Made by a program: the position numbers and the translations under genes. Source: Defluviitaleaceae bacterium (GTDB lineage: Bacteria > Bacillota > Clostridia > Lachnospirales > WRAX01). Taken from it: a stretch of 60,591 nt of DNA. The notes beneath the pieces are model-generated. The model was not told the DNA's origin and ran no database searches. It saw only the letters and a list, made by a program, of their open reading frames with translations. Below, piece after piece: positions 1 through 9,590 of this stretch (positions within the stretch are counted from its first letter, which is position 1; the number at the start of each line of letters is the position of its first letter). The stretch covers positions 1 through 60,591 of the forward strand of contig WQWB01000004.1 in the NCBI GenBank assembly GCA_009785555.1. The letters run 5' to 3'.

Positions 1-1351
1 CTGGTCCCCATACCGCTACGTGCGTTACGTGCGTTGTTGATGCTACTATCGCCGGTGTCCAGCCTGTTATTATCCATCCTGGCTGTACCCACGTTACGCC
101 TGCTGCCGTCGGTGCGTAACCTGAATCGAAATATTCGTTCACACTCGTGTTGCCGAATGTATTATCTACGAATACCGCTGTAAGTTGGCTAGCTTCATAT
201 TCGAATTCAATCACAAAACGATAAAGATTCCTGTATGTAGTGGCGTCATCAAATCTTCTAAGATAAATCGTCGCTTTATAGGTTTCGCCATCTACAAAGG
301 GGAAAGTATTTGAGAGAACTAAAGGTAAACCGATATTATCATAAAGTAACCAGCTGTTTTCGCCAGTAAACATAACACGGGTTGAATTTATAAACTCCGA
401 ACCCGCTACATTGGCAAAGTTTAACCAGTTTCCTTCTACCCCTACTATCTCCGCCCAAATTTCAAGTTGACCTTCAGGATAGGTATGTGCTTGAGCTCTG
501 ACCCTGTTTGGCGTACGGAGTGTATGTGCACCGTTTACTTCAACAGCATTGAAGTCAATGGTACCCAGCAAACCATCCACCGGATTTCCGCCATCCAATG
601 TAATACGGACATACGTAGCTTCAAGTCTTACATAGATATCATCGTCTTCCCATGCAAACTCAGCTTCAAAAGGCTCTACTACTAAAGTGAACCTAGCAGC
701 GGAATCCAGATATGGGTTAAGTCCGGCAGACGCCATCCATTCGTTTCCGACTGCATAACTCCAAATATCCGGTTGCCCTGCGGGAAAGGTATTCCAGTTG
801 TAATGTCTAAACCATCCCACAAACACACTATCATAAAACTCCCCTACCGCACTGCCGCGAGGAAGTGAGACAGTGTCTCCAACAGAAATTTCGATATCGG
901 GTAATATATATTGACGCCATAATTCCGCCCCGTTACCCGGATCTATATGTCTTCTAGTCATTTGAATTTCAAATGACCCATCGCGCGCAGGTACGACTCC
1001 TACATAACCGTCATAAGCGGTTCCGTAAAGATCATCCTCAATGATTTCATCATTGTCGCCGTTGTCGTTGGCTTCATAGATCAATTCGTCTTCATAATTG
1101 ATCTCATCAAGCAACTCATCTTCGTAATTGGTTTCATAAACCAATTCATCTTCTACATCGGCTTCATCATATAACACTTCTTCGTTATAGATTTCGCCTT
1201 CCTCTAAATAAACGTACTCTTCTACTTGGTAATCGTAGTTGTCTTCTGCGTCAGCAGCCGTTAAGTGCATAGGCACGCTGCCAAACAGAAGAGCTACTGT
1301 TAGAAGAAAAGCCGTAATTCTTTTAAGTTTAATCTTAGTTAAAATATTCAA
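1..1351 (-). CDS. Secreted/surface protein, N-terminal part (runs off the left edge); signal peptide, acidic repeat region, then InlB/Listeria-Bacteroides-repeat-like segments
   Basis: Not in the ORF track. Open frame from TTG at 1351-1349 (SD AAAGGAG upstream) to position 1. Translation starts MNILTKIKLKRITAFLLTVALLFGSVPMHLTAADAEDNYDYQVEEYVYLEEGE... and ends ...VNEYFDSGYAPTAAGVTWVQPGWIITGWTP. Confidence 0.8.
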   Translation of the reverse strand, partial: MNILTKIKLKRITAFLLTVALLFGSVPMHLTAADAEDNYDYQVEEYVYLEEGEIYNEEVLYDEADVEDELVYETNYEDELLDEINYEDELIYEANDNGDNDEIIEDDLYGTAYDGYVGVVPARDGSFEIQMTRRHIDPGNGAELWRQYILPDIEISVGDTVSLPRGSAVGEFYDSVFVGWFRHYNWNTFPAGQPDIWSYAVGNEWMASAGLNPYLDSAARFTLVVEPFEAEFAWEDDDIYVRLEATYVRITLDGGNPVDGLLGTIDFNAVEVNGAHTLRTPNRVRAQAHTYPEGQLEIWAEIVGVEGNWLNFANVAGSEFINSTRVMFTGENSWLLYDNIGLPLVLSNTFPFVDGETYKATIYLRRFDDATTYRNLYRFVIEFEYEASQLTAVFVDNTFGNTSVNEYFDSGYAPTAAGVTWVQPGWIITGWTPAIVASTTHVTHVAVWGP

Positions 1352-2088
1352 GCTAAGTAAACTCCTTTCATGTTGTTTTAATATTGTGTTGATTTTTGTA
1401 CGCGAATGCGTAGTGTGGAAATAGTTTTACATGCCGTAAAATAAGCGACAATATTTAAAACTATTTTGGGAACCTAGCCAATCAACAAAATCCGTTTGGT
1501 GTTTTTTGGCAAATTTTGTTTGTTTGTTTCTTTATTAACAAACATTTGTGCATATGCTATCAAGCATCACCCCTTTAATATATAACTAATTAATGTTTTT
1601 ATATAATTAAATCAAATGCAATCGGTCGCTATCATATAGTCCAACATTTGACAGAATTTACTTAACTTTATATATTAGATTCATGCGTTGTGCATAAATC
1701 CGTCCGCTGCTCCAAACACTTTATAGAATAACAAACTTTTTGCTATATGTCAAATATAAAACCTGCATAAAAAGTAAAAAAGTGTAAACTTTATTTGATA
1801 TATTCCGCAAGTTTATGTTGCATACAGTAATTGGCATAAATAAATCTCCAAAAACCATTTTCTATAAAAACACTAACAATAACGAAGGCAGTTATTATAA
1901 ATAAAACATTGACAACCACAAAGACAAACATAAGTATGCTTATAAAATTTCTAATGTATAGTACCATGTTTTTTGGTTTATGTCAATCTGTTTTTATGTA
2001 TGCTTCTTGTAAAATTAAAAACTCAAAAGGGGTTAGTCGCTTGCCGCTTACATTATGAAATTTTACCAAACATTTTTTACAAATATGC

Positions 2089-2118
2089 TTGACAAGGGTT
2101 CCGTATCTGTGGTATATT
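2089..2118 (+). promoter_or_regulatory. Predicted sigma-A promoter for rpmG-secE-nusG
   Basis: TTGACA (2089-2094), 18-nt spacer, TATATT (2113-2118), about 65 nt upstream of rpmG. Confidence 0.6.
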
Positions 2119-2183
2119 TGCAGGTAGCGAAATGCGTTTTTTTTATTGTAAAAACGTAAACAATATTATTTGAGGTGGAACAT

Positions 2184-2333
2184 ATGAGGACATTAATCAC
2201 ACTGGCATGCCAGGATTGCAAGCGCAGAAACTACAACTCTACTAAGGAAAAGAAAACGCATCCGGACAGGATGGAGTTTAAAAAGTATTGCAAATTTTGC
2301 AAAAAGCATACCGCTCATAGAGAAACAAGGTAG
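2184..2333 (+). CDS. rpmG: 50S ribosomal protein L33
   Basis: 49 aa: [49 protein letters not shown], with CxxC pairs; below the ORF-track length cut-off. Confidence 0.93.
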   Translation: MRTLITLACQDCKRRNYNSTKEKKTHPDRMEFKKYCKFCKKHTAHRETR

Positions 2334-2341
2334 GGGGTAAA

Positions 2342-2821
2342 ATGGACGAAAACAACAAAAAAACAAAAAAAGACGACAGACCCCCATTGGGTGAGCGTTT
2401 TAAAACCCGCGTTAAGGACACATATGCGGAATTTAAGAAAATTATCTGGCCTGATAAAAAGACATTGATTAAGCATACGGCCAACGTGATAATTGTATGC
2501 GCCATTATCGGCGCGGTAATTTTTGTTATGGATTTTGTCTTTACTACCGGGTATGATGGGTTTACCAACCTTTTTGCAAGCGAAACTGCCGAAGTAACGC
2601 AGGATGATCCATTTGACTGGTCTGACTTTGAAAGCCAACTCCTTGGTAACGACAATAATCATAATGAAGATTATAGTTACGAAAACGGCTTTACAGACGA
2701 TGCGGATATTGCTGATGATTATGATTCCTCCTATGAAAACAATGAGAATATTATAGAAGACATCGTATCTGACGAAGAAGATGAAGTTGCAATAAACGGC
2801 GAAGAACCCTACGAGGAATAG
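2342..2821 (+). CDS. secE: Preprotein translocase subunit SecE with long acidic C-terminal extension
   Basis: SecE core FKTRVKDTYAEFKKIIWPDKKTLIKHTANVIIVCAIIGAVIFVMDFVF, located between rpmG and nusG; about 85-residue Asp/Glu/Asn/Tyr-rich tail. Confidence 0.9.
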   Translation: MDENNKKTKKDDRPPLGERFKTRVKDTYAEFKKIIWPDKKTLIKHTANVIIVCAIIGAVIFVMDFVFTTGYDGFTNLFASETAEVTQDDPFDWSDFESQLLGNDNNHNEDYSYENGFTDDADIADDYDSSYENNENIIEDIVSDEEDEVAINGEEPYEE

Positions 2822-2826
2822 CCCGC

Positions 2827-3396
2827 ATGAAGAATATTAACATGACAGAGGTTACGCCGGACAAGACCGACCAGGTGTTGTGGTATGTTGTGCATACCTA
2901 CAGCGGCTATGAAAACAAAGTTAAGGCGAATATTGAAAAGCTCGTCGAAAACCGAGGGATGCAGGACCAGATTTTAGAAGTCCTAGTTCCTGTTTTTGAT
3001 GAGACGGAAACGAAAAACGGCCAAAAGAAAACGGTTAGCCGCAAAATCTTCCCGGGTTACGTGCTTGTAAACATGGAAATGAACGATGAGACATGGTATG
3101 TCGTACGCAACACGCGCGGCGTTACCTCCTTCGTCGGCCCTGGCAGCAAGCCCGTCCCCCTTACTGAAGACGAGATCAAGAACATGGGCGTTCTACCTGA
3201 ACACATGACCGAAGAGAAGGTAGACCTAACCGTTGGTGAAAGCGTTAAGATTATCGACGGCCCGTTCGGTAGCAATATCGGCATTATCAGGGAAATCAAC
3301 ATTTCTAAGCGTATGCTTACCGTCTCCCTCTCCCTTTTCGGGCGTGAAACGCCGGTTGAACTTGACTTTAACCAGATTGAAAAAATCGTACACTGA
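2827..3396 (+). CDS. nusG: Transcription termination/antitermination protein NusG
   Basis: WYVVHTYSGYENKVKANIEK, FPGYVLVNMEMNDETWYVVRNTRGVTSFVG, and KOW-like VGESVKIIDGPFGSNIGIIREIN. Confidence 0.95.
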   Translation: MKNINMTEVTPDKTDQVLWYVVHTYSGYENKVKANIEKLVENRGMQDQILEVLVPVFDETETKNGQKKTVSRKIFPGYVLVNMEMNDETWYVVRNTRGVTSFVGPGSKPVPLTEDEIKNMGVLPEHMTEEKVDLTVGESVKIIDGPFGSNIGIIREINISKRMLTVSLSLFGRETPVELDFNQIEKIVH

Positions 3397-3883
3397 TCAA
3401 CCTTTTATAAACAAGAGCGGCGGCAAACCCTGTCAACATACCTGCCGCCGCTCCTGTTATTGTAAGTATAGGCAGAAACCTAAACATTTCAATATTTTCC
3501 ACAATAACAGCTGCAATCATTATTTGCCCGATATTATGGGCAACCGCACCGGCCACGCTAACACCAATTATGGTCGGTTTTTTTGTGCTTTTCAGAGCTA
3601 TCATAACAGCATAGGCAAAAAAACCACCGCTAAGGCCGTATATTATCCCCGAGATGCCGCTAAATAGCGCACCAGCAATTAATACGCGGCTTAACATTAC
3701 CCAAAAACCGACCTTCGTACCAAGCAAATAAAGGCTTAGCAAAGTAACAATGTTTGCCAGGCCAAGTTTTACGCCCGGCACAGGCAGAGCGAGTGGGATA
3801 AACCGCTCCACCCACGCAAGTGCCAATGCCAATGCCGTTAAGATACCTAAATATGCGACTTTTCTAGCTTGGTCCAAAAACAT
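3368..3883 (-). CDS. Gx transporter / heptaprenyl diphosphate synthase component I family membrane protein
   Basis: Hydrophobic protein MFLDQARKVAYLGILTALALALAWVERFIP...GVKLGLANIVTLLSLYLLG. The track's 4006 start overlaps the upstream gene heavily; the ATG at 3883 is preferred. Confidence 0.75.
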   Translation of the reverse strand: MFLDQARKVAYLGILTALALALAWVERFIPLALPVPGVKLGLANIVTLLSLYLLGTKVGFWVMLSRVLIAGALFSGISGIIYGLSGGFFAYAVMIALKSTKKPTIIGVSVAGAVAHNIGQIMIAAVIVENIEMFRFLPILTITGAAAGMLTGFAAALVYKRLISVRFFQSG

Positions 3884-4973
3884 TAAGGATATCCACGCAA
3901 ACCCCACCCATTTTTCGTAATATTTCCGCCACCTGTGCCCTAACTTCTGGGCGGCGGAACTTATCCATCTGCACGAAGAAACCGTCCTGCAGTTTCCAAA
4001 TTTCATCTTTATAATCCTGCATCTGTTTATAATGCGGCAATAGCTTCGCGGCCATGGTTATATCAGGATACTTCTCCGCCGTTTCCTTAATAAAATCATA
4101 CGCGGTGCTGGTGCAGACGCAGCAATACGGCGCGCCATGCAGATTCCACCATATACCACTAAGCTCTTCGTCTGCCTTATCAGCAAAATATTCCTCAGTA
4201 ACAAGGGTGTCCGCCCAAATATCAAACGCCGCCTTACCAAAGGCGTATTTTCCGCCGTAATGCCCCTCAAAAACAGGCAATGTTAAATAAGTCGGAATAG
4301 ATTCAAGCGCAGATTTATGCAGTTGACGTTTATCTATATTTATAAGCATTGTGCCAACGAAGAACAATCCGTTAGTAGTGTCCAACCCATTTGTTATTGC
4401 GGTATAACCGTGTTCATCAATAGAGCCTGAGGGCATACGATCTTCGCCGGGGTAAAGGTTGACATATAGAATATCATTCTCGTCATATCCGCCTATGAGG
4501 CTAGCCTCCGGCAAAAAGTTCCAATGGTTGCCATCTCCTAATTCCACATTACCCATCCCCCACGCTAATACGGGTAACCCTTTATCTACAGAAGCTTTGA
4601 TTGCGTTCATAACCGCGCGGAACTCTTTCTTTATTTGGCTGTTAGAGATGTAGATGCAGTCATAGCCGAAGGCAGCATACGCCTTCTTAACCACATGCGG
4701 CATGAAGAAGTAATTCGTTACGCCACTGTCGCACTGCACACCACCGGGGTTACCCTTATCGGCAGCGTAGAGGTATGTAAAGTTATCACCGGTAAAATTA
4801 GCATAAAAATTAAAATTTTCAATATCCGATCCCAAAATGTGTCCGACTGAAAAATTTCCTGCACAGAGAAAATAATTCATCCAAGGTTCAATTCTGCGGT
4901 AATTATGTATCTTATTGCTTGTGCGCGTAGGTTCTACCCCAGCGAACAGATCACCGATCGAATCCGACTCCAT
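3864..4973 (-). CDS. BtrH N-terminal/C39-like papain-fold protein, in frame with the upstream AraC gene
   Basis: ESDSIGDLFAG..., QCDSGVTNYFFMPHVVKKAYAAFGYDCIYI, GLPVLAWGMG. No obvious SD before the ATG. Confidence 0.5.
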   Translation of the reverse strand: MESDSIGDLFAGVEPTRTSNKIHNYRRIEPWMNYFLCAGNFSVGHILGSDIENFNFYANFTGDNFTYLYAADKGNPGGVQCDSGVTNYFFMPHVVKKAYAAFGYDCIYISNSQIKKEFRAVMNAIKASVDKGLPVLAWGMGNVELGDGNHWNFLPEASLIGGYDENDILYVNLYPGEDRMPSGSIDEHGYTAITNGLDTTNGLFFVGTMLINIDKRQLHKSALESIPTYLTLPVFEGHYGGKYAFGKAAFDIWADTLVTEEYFADKADEELSGIWWNLHGAPYCCVCTSTAYDFIKETAEKYPDITMAAKLLPHYKQMQDYKDEIWKLQDGFFVQMDKFRRPEVRAQVAEILRKMGGVCVDILNVFGPS

Positions 4974-4982
4974 AGCGGCGTG

Positions 4983-5399
4983 CTACCCAGATGTTAAAAT
5001 TTCCAAGCTGTTTGACATGTTAAATCCCCCTTGAATCATAATATTGATGGATAATGGGTGGAAATATTTGAGCATACTCAAATGCTTCCGTACATCGGAG
5101 GGGTTAATGCCGTGGAACCTGGAAAAAGCCCTGGAAAAACTTTCCTGCGTATCGTACTGATATTTCATCGCCACGTCGATTATCCGGGTTTTAGGGTGCA
5201 GAAGTTCTTGCCCTGCCAAGCTCATTCGCCTGTTGCGGATATAATCGCCAATCGTTATCCCCGTAACCAAATGGAAAACGCGCTGGAAATTACCGCTTGC
5301 CGCATACACTTTGCCCGCGACGTCACCAACGCTTATATCCTGTGTAAGTCGGCTCTCCATATAATTGATAGCCTTTATTAGGCTTTGTATCCAATCCAT
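4983..5399 (-). CDS. AraC-family transcriptional regulator, HTH domain only
   Basis: Paired AraC HTH: VGDVAGKVYAASGNFQRVFHLVTGITIGDYIRNRRMSLAGQELL... and YDTQESFSRAFSRFHGINPSDVRK. Confidence 0.85.
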   Translation of the reverse strand: MDWIQSLIKAINYMESRLTQDISVGDVAGKVYAASGNFQRVFHLVTGITIGDYIRNRRMSLAGQELLHPKTRIIDVAMKYQYDTQESFSRAFSRFHGINPSDVRKHLSMLKYFHPLSINIMIQGGFNMSNSLEILTSG

Positions 5400-5476
5400 G
5401 GTTTATAACCTCCCCTCCATTATAGAATATCATCTCAGGAACATAAAGTCATGCCAAAAAATGCTTACGATTGCAC

Positions 5477-5564
5477 ACTCGCTAAGCCATAAAATAGTCC
5501 GATAAGGTGCAATTACTGTAAGGTTCAACTTGAAAACAAAGACCGTTTTCAAGTTGAATAGCTA
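5477..5564 (+). repeat. 88-bp dispersed MITE-like repeat, copy A
   Basis: 85/88 identical to the reverse complement of 40513-40600. Contains the perfect 14-bp inverted repeat TTCAACTTGAAAAC-AAAGACC-GTTTTCAAGTTGAA. Confidence 0.9.
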
Positions 5565-5570
5565 TACAAT

Positions 5571-5948
5571 TTATCTTGTTACCGCGTCAATTTCCCTAAT
5601 AGCACCTCCAATAACCTCCACAACAACGCGGTGTGGCAAGCAGACAATAATCTCCCCTGCCCTGCCAATACCTCTATGCCGCGCGCAGACACCGCTTGGG
5701 CAGTTTGCTTCATACATCCTAACCATTCCGTTTTCTATGATAATTATATTGACATGTCCATTATCGTAGACTTCGTATCTTACATTTTCAAAAAGAGAAA
5801 AATATGCCATATTACCATTTTGTGAAATACGGACAAAAGCCGCCTGATCCGCGTTGTTTACGGCAAAAACCGCATAAACAAACACCGCGATACCCAAGGC
5901 GGCAATAAGTATTAATATATCGTACTTATTTATCCAAGACTTTTTCAA
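5571..5948 (-). CDS. NusG domain II-containing protein
   Basis: N-terminal TM, then RYEVYDNGHVNIIIIENGMVRMYEANCPSGVCARHRGIGRAGEIIVCLPHRVVVEV (CPxxxC / CLPH motif). Confidence 0.85.
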   Translation of the reverse strand: MKKSWINKYDILILIAALGIAVFVYAVFAVNNADQAAFVRISQNGNMAYFSLFENVRYEVYDNGHVNIIIIENGMVRMYEANCPSGVCARHRGIGRAGEIIVCLPHRVVVEVIGGAIREIDAVTR

Positions 5949-7383
5949 TTACTTTTCCATATAGCTCAATATATTTAAGTGCCGAACTACGCCAGCTGTT
6001 GTCCGCGTTCATGGCATTTGTTACGGCCGCTTTCATTTGCTTTTTATCTCCATATACCTCTAACGCGTCGTTTATGGCCCACATAAGCCCGCTTGCAAGG
6101 TAGTCATCAAATAAAAAGCCTGTCCCTTCCTTCGTTTCGGTGTTAAAATGCATAATCGTATCCGCCAGACCGCCGGTTTTGCGCGCAATCGGAAGAGCGC
6201 CGTATCGCATGGCTATCAACTGCCCCAAACCACACGGCTCAAATAATGACGGCATAAGAAAAAAGTCCGACGCGGCGTACATTTTATGCGCCAAAACCTC
6301 GCTAAAACCCATATAGATATGCAGTTTTTCCGGGTATTTATTGCGGTAATAATTAAACATCTGCTCGTACCGCCCGTCACCCTGGCCAAGCACAACGAGC
6401 TGGACATTTTTCCCAAAAAACTCATCCAGCACTATAGATAAAATATCAAATCCTTTTTGATCCGCAAGACGGGAAATAATAGCGAACATTGGGATATCAG
6501 CATTCTGCGGCAACCCAAACTCACTTTGTAAAGCAAGCTTATTTACCGTTTTACCGGCTATATTTTTTGCATTATAATTTTCCGTAAGGTGGTTAACCGT
6601 TTCCGGGTTATATTTATCATAGTCTATACCATTTGTTATACCATGCAGATCTGATATACGCGAGCGTATCACCCCATCCATAGAAAAACCGTAAGCTGCC
6701 GTCGTGATCTCATGCGCGTAAGTATCACTAACTGTGGAAACCGCGCTACTATGGGCAATACCAGCCTTTAAATAGCTGGTATTATTATAAAACTCTAATC
6801 CGTTAACATTGAAATAATCGTCATTAAGGTCTATGTCAGACAAAATATTTCCAGGAAAAACACCTTGATATTGCAAATTGTGGATGGTAAACAGGGATTG
6901 AGTGTTTTTATAGAATGTATAACCCGACAATTTATCCCTAAGATATACCGATGCAAGACCGGTTTGCCAATCATTGGTGTGGATTATATGTGGCTGAAAA
7001 TCCACTACCCCTGCAAGTTCCACCGCTGCCTTGGAAAAGAACGCAAAGCGCTCATGGTCGTCTCCAAAGCCATAGTAGCCGTCTCGGTCAAAATAATAAT
7101 CATTTCCGATGAAATAAGTTGTAACCCCGTCGTACTCCAATTGATATATACCGACATTTTGCGTGCGCCAGCCTAACTTTGTATCAAATGACTTTCTATA
7201 CGATAAACCGTCTAATAATTTATGTGGGATATTTCGGTATTTCGGCGTTACGACGCGGCAATCAACCCCGCTCCGTACAAGCGCTTTCGGCAACGCCGCA
7301 GCAACATCCCCCAAACCGCCGGACTGGGAAAACGGCGCAACCTCCGCAGAGATGAATAATATCCTTAACTTTTCATTTATCAT
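5926..7383 (-). CDS. glgA: Glycogen synthase
   Basis: LRILFISAEVAPFSQSGGLGDVAAALPKAL and LFEPCGLGQLIAMRYGALPIARKTGGLADTI. Confidence 0.95.
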   Translation of the reverse strand: MINEKLRILFISAEVAPFSQSGGLGDVAAALPKALVRSGVDCRVVTPKYRNIPHKLLDGLSYRKSFDTKLGWRTQNVGIYQLEYDGVTTYFIGNDYYFDRDGYYGFGDDHERFAFFSKAAVELAGVVDFQPHIIHTNDWQTGLASVYLRDKLSGYTFYKNTQSLFTIHNLQYQGVFPGNILSDIDLNDDYFNVNGLEFYNNTSYLKAGIAHSSAVSTVSDTYAHEITTAAYGFSMDGVIRSRISDLHGITNGIDYDKYNPETVNHLTENYNAKNIAGKTVNKLALQSEFGLPQNADIPMFAIISRLADQKGFDILSIVLDEFFGKNVQLVVLGQGDGRYEQMFNYYRNKYPEKLHIYMGFSEVLAHKMYAASDFFLMPSLFEPCGLGQLIAMRYGALPIARKTGGLADTIMHFNTETKEGTGFLFDDYLASGLMWAINDALEVYGDKKQMKAAVTNAMNADNSWRSSALKYIELYGKVIEKVLDK

Positions 7384-7415
7384 CAGAAACTCCTCGTAAT
7401 TTTAGATAAAACCAA

Positions 7416-8015
7416 CTATATCTCCCGCCGCCCGTCGTACGCGCGCGCAAGCGTAACCTCGTCCGCATATTCCAGGTCACCTCCAACAGGTACGCCGTGT
7501 GCGATGCGAGTAACTTTTATACCAAGAGGCTTAATTAAACGGCTTAAATACAATGCCGTTGCGTCACCCTCAATATTAGGATTTGTGGCGATAATGATTT
7601 CCTCAACCTCTGTATCCCCCAACCGCGCCAAAAGCTCCTTCACTTTTAACTCCGACGGCCCTATACCCGCAAGCGGAGAGATTGCGCCATGTAGGATGTG
7701 GTAAAACCCTTTAAATTCACGGGTTTTTTCATACGCAACCATCGCGCGCGGATCCTCAACGACCATAATTTTCGTAAAATCGCGGTTATCGTTATCGCAT
7801 ACTTGGCAAGGCGATACGTCCGTAAGGTTTTGGCAAACCTCGCAATATAGTATCTTATCCCTCGCTTCCGTAATTGCGGACGCAAGGGAAAAAGCCCGTT
7901 CTTTAGGCAGATTTACGATGTGAAAGGCCATACGCTGCGCAGACTTTGCGCCGATGCCTGGCAGGCGTGCAAGTTCCTCAATCAGGCGCGAAATAATTTC
8001 CCCGTAATAGTTCAT
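7416..8015 (-). CDS. recR: Recombination protein RecR
   Basis: [23 protein letters not shown], Cys4 zinc finger [16 protein letters not shown], Toprim segment. Confidence 0.97.
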   Translation of the reverse strand: MNYYGEIISRLIEELARLPGIGAKSAQRMAFHIVNLPKERAFSLASAITEARDKILYCEVCQNLTDVSPCQVCDNDNRDFTKIMVVEDPRAMVAYEKTREFKGFYHILHGAISPLAGIGPSELKVKELLARLGDTEVEEIIIATNPNIEGDATALYLSRLIKPLGIKVTRIAHGVPVGGDLEYADEVTLARAYDGRREI

Positions 8016-8018
8016 CCG

Positions 8019-8366
8019 CTAAAACGGCAGGTTAAGGCCGCCGGTGATTTTGCCCATCTCGCCTTGGTACATATCATCCGCCGCGCGTACGGCTTCGTTG
8101 ACGGCGGTCAACACAAGGTCTTGAAGCATTTCAATATCGTCTGGGTCAACAACGTCTGGACTGATGGTTATGTTAAGAAGCTCTTTTTTTCCATTAATCG
8201 TAATCTTCACCGCACCGCCGCCGCTGGATATATCTAGCGTTCTCTCTTCAAGCGCGGCTTGGGTTTCCTCCATTTGCTGCTGCATTTTCTGTGCCTGTTT
8301 CATGAGCTGGTTCATCCCGCCGCCACCCATATTAGGCATACCCGTAAATGGTTTTTTGCTTGGCAT
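8019..8366 (-). CDS. ybaB: YbaB/EbfC family nucleoid-associated protein
   Basis: NQLMKQAQKMQQQMEETQAALEERTLDISSGGGAVKITINGKKEL, adjacent to dnaX and recR. Confidence 0.95.
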   Translation of the reverse strand: MPSKKPFTGMPNMGGGGMNQLMKQAQKMQQQMEETQAALEERTLDISSGGGAVKITINGKKELLNITISPDVVDPDDIEMLQDLVLTAVNEAVRAADDMYQGEMGKITGGLNLPF

Positions 8367-8390
8367 ATTTTACCTCCGTTATAATTATTG

Positions 8391-9590
8391 TCATTTCTTT
8401 TGTAAAAAGTTCAAAATATCCGTCGCCGTAGTATTTTGTGCCACCGCCTGGTTTTGCTGGTTGGCTTGCGTAAGTTGAGAAGTGCTTGCCTGCCCATCCG
8501 TGCGTCGCGTGCATAGGCCGATGAGTGCCGCCTCCAATAAAATCCGCGCGTTACCCGTGTGGCGTAATTTGGGGATAATTTCACTTATCGTATAGATATA
8601 CCGCGTCAATGCACGCGGATCAACCCCCGCAATCGAGTTGCGCAACGCCTCGACGTTCTCCTCAGACAAATCGAGAATACGCGCGGCGTGTTGCGACGAG
8701 GTAAGCGCAACCATACAATCCCTCAGATACGCCAAAAAATCCGCCGTAAACTGGTGTACATCCTTACCGCTCGCCATAAAGCCCTCTATCGTATCAAAGA
8801 TTTGGGGTAAATCGTGAACGGAGAGCGCCGTAGCCATATTTGCGAGCGCCGTTCTATCCACGGCACCCAAAAGCTCTGATATCTTTTCAAGCGTGATCTC
8901 TTCGTTAAAGTACACGGAAGCGCATTGATCCATGATCGACAAACAGTCACGCACCGACCCGTCCGCCACGCGTACGGCCAAGGCCAGCGCGTCGTCCGTA
9001 CAATTGATATTTTCCTCAGCCAAATATCCTTTAACCTCGCTAAACAAAGTCTGTGAGGCGATCCGCTTAAAGTCAAACCGCTGGCAGCGCGAATGTATCG
9101 TAGCCGGTATCTTCTGCGGGTCGGTCGTTGCGAGAATAAAGATAACGCCGTCCGGCGGCTCCTCCAGTGTCTTTAAAAGCGCATTAAAAGCTGAAGCGCT
9201 GAGCATGTGCACTTCGTCTATTATATAGACTTTATACTTCCCCTCCGTCGGCGGGTATTTTACTGCCTCACGGATTTCGCGTATATTATCCACGCCGGTG
9301 TGCGACGCCGCATCCATCTCAATGATGTTGAGAGATTCGCCGCCGTTTATGGCTATGCAGGCGTTGCATACATTGCATGCCTCACCCTCGGCTGGCGTTT
9401 CACAGTTCACGGCTTTGGCAAGGATAAGTGCTGTCGTCGTCTTCCCCGTACCGCGTGTGCCGCAAAAAAGGTACGCGTGCGACATTTTGCCAGTAATTAT
9501 TTGGTTTCGTAAGGTCCTAACGATTATGTCCTGACCAAAGACATCCGTAAAGCGGCGCGGACGCAGTTTTCTATACAATGCTGTATACAT
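8391..9590 (-). CDS. dnaX: DNA polymerase III subunit gamma/tau, short form
   Basis: MYTALYRKLRPRRFTDVFGQDIIVRTLRNQI, Walker A GTRGTGKTT, Walker B YIIDEVHMLS. Only 399 aa. Confidence 0.95.
   Translation of the reverse strand: MYTALYRKLRPRRFTDVFGQDIIVRTLRNQIITGKMSHAYLFCGTRGTGKTTTALILAKAVNCETPAEGEACNVCNACIAINGGESLNIIEMDAASHTGVDNIREIREAVKYPPTEGKYKVYIIDEVHMLSASAFNALLKTLEEPPDGVIFILATTDPQKIPATIHSRCQRFDFKRIASQTLFSEVKGYLAEENINCTDDALALAVRVADGSVRDCLSIMDQCASVYFNEEITLEKISELLGAVDRTALANMATALSVHDLPQIFDTIEGFMASGKDVHQFTADFLAYLRDCMVALTSSQHAARILDLSEENVEALRNSIAGVDPRALTRYIYTISEIIPKLRHTGNARILLEAALIGLCTRRTDGQASTSQLTQANQQNQAVAQNTTATDILNFLQKK

Noticed and set aside
3233-3667. 144-aa ORF overlapping nusG out of frame
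   Set aside because: Overlaps well-supported nusG and the Gx-transporter gene, with low-complexity content.
4971-4990. Pyrrolysine or general amber recoding to explain the in-frame TAG
   Set aside because: TAG is an ordinary stop elsewhere in the window (rpmG, secE, 12287-12517) and no pyl genes are visible; a nonsense mutation or simple adjacency is more economical.
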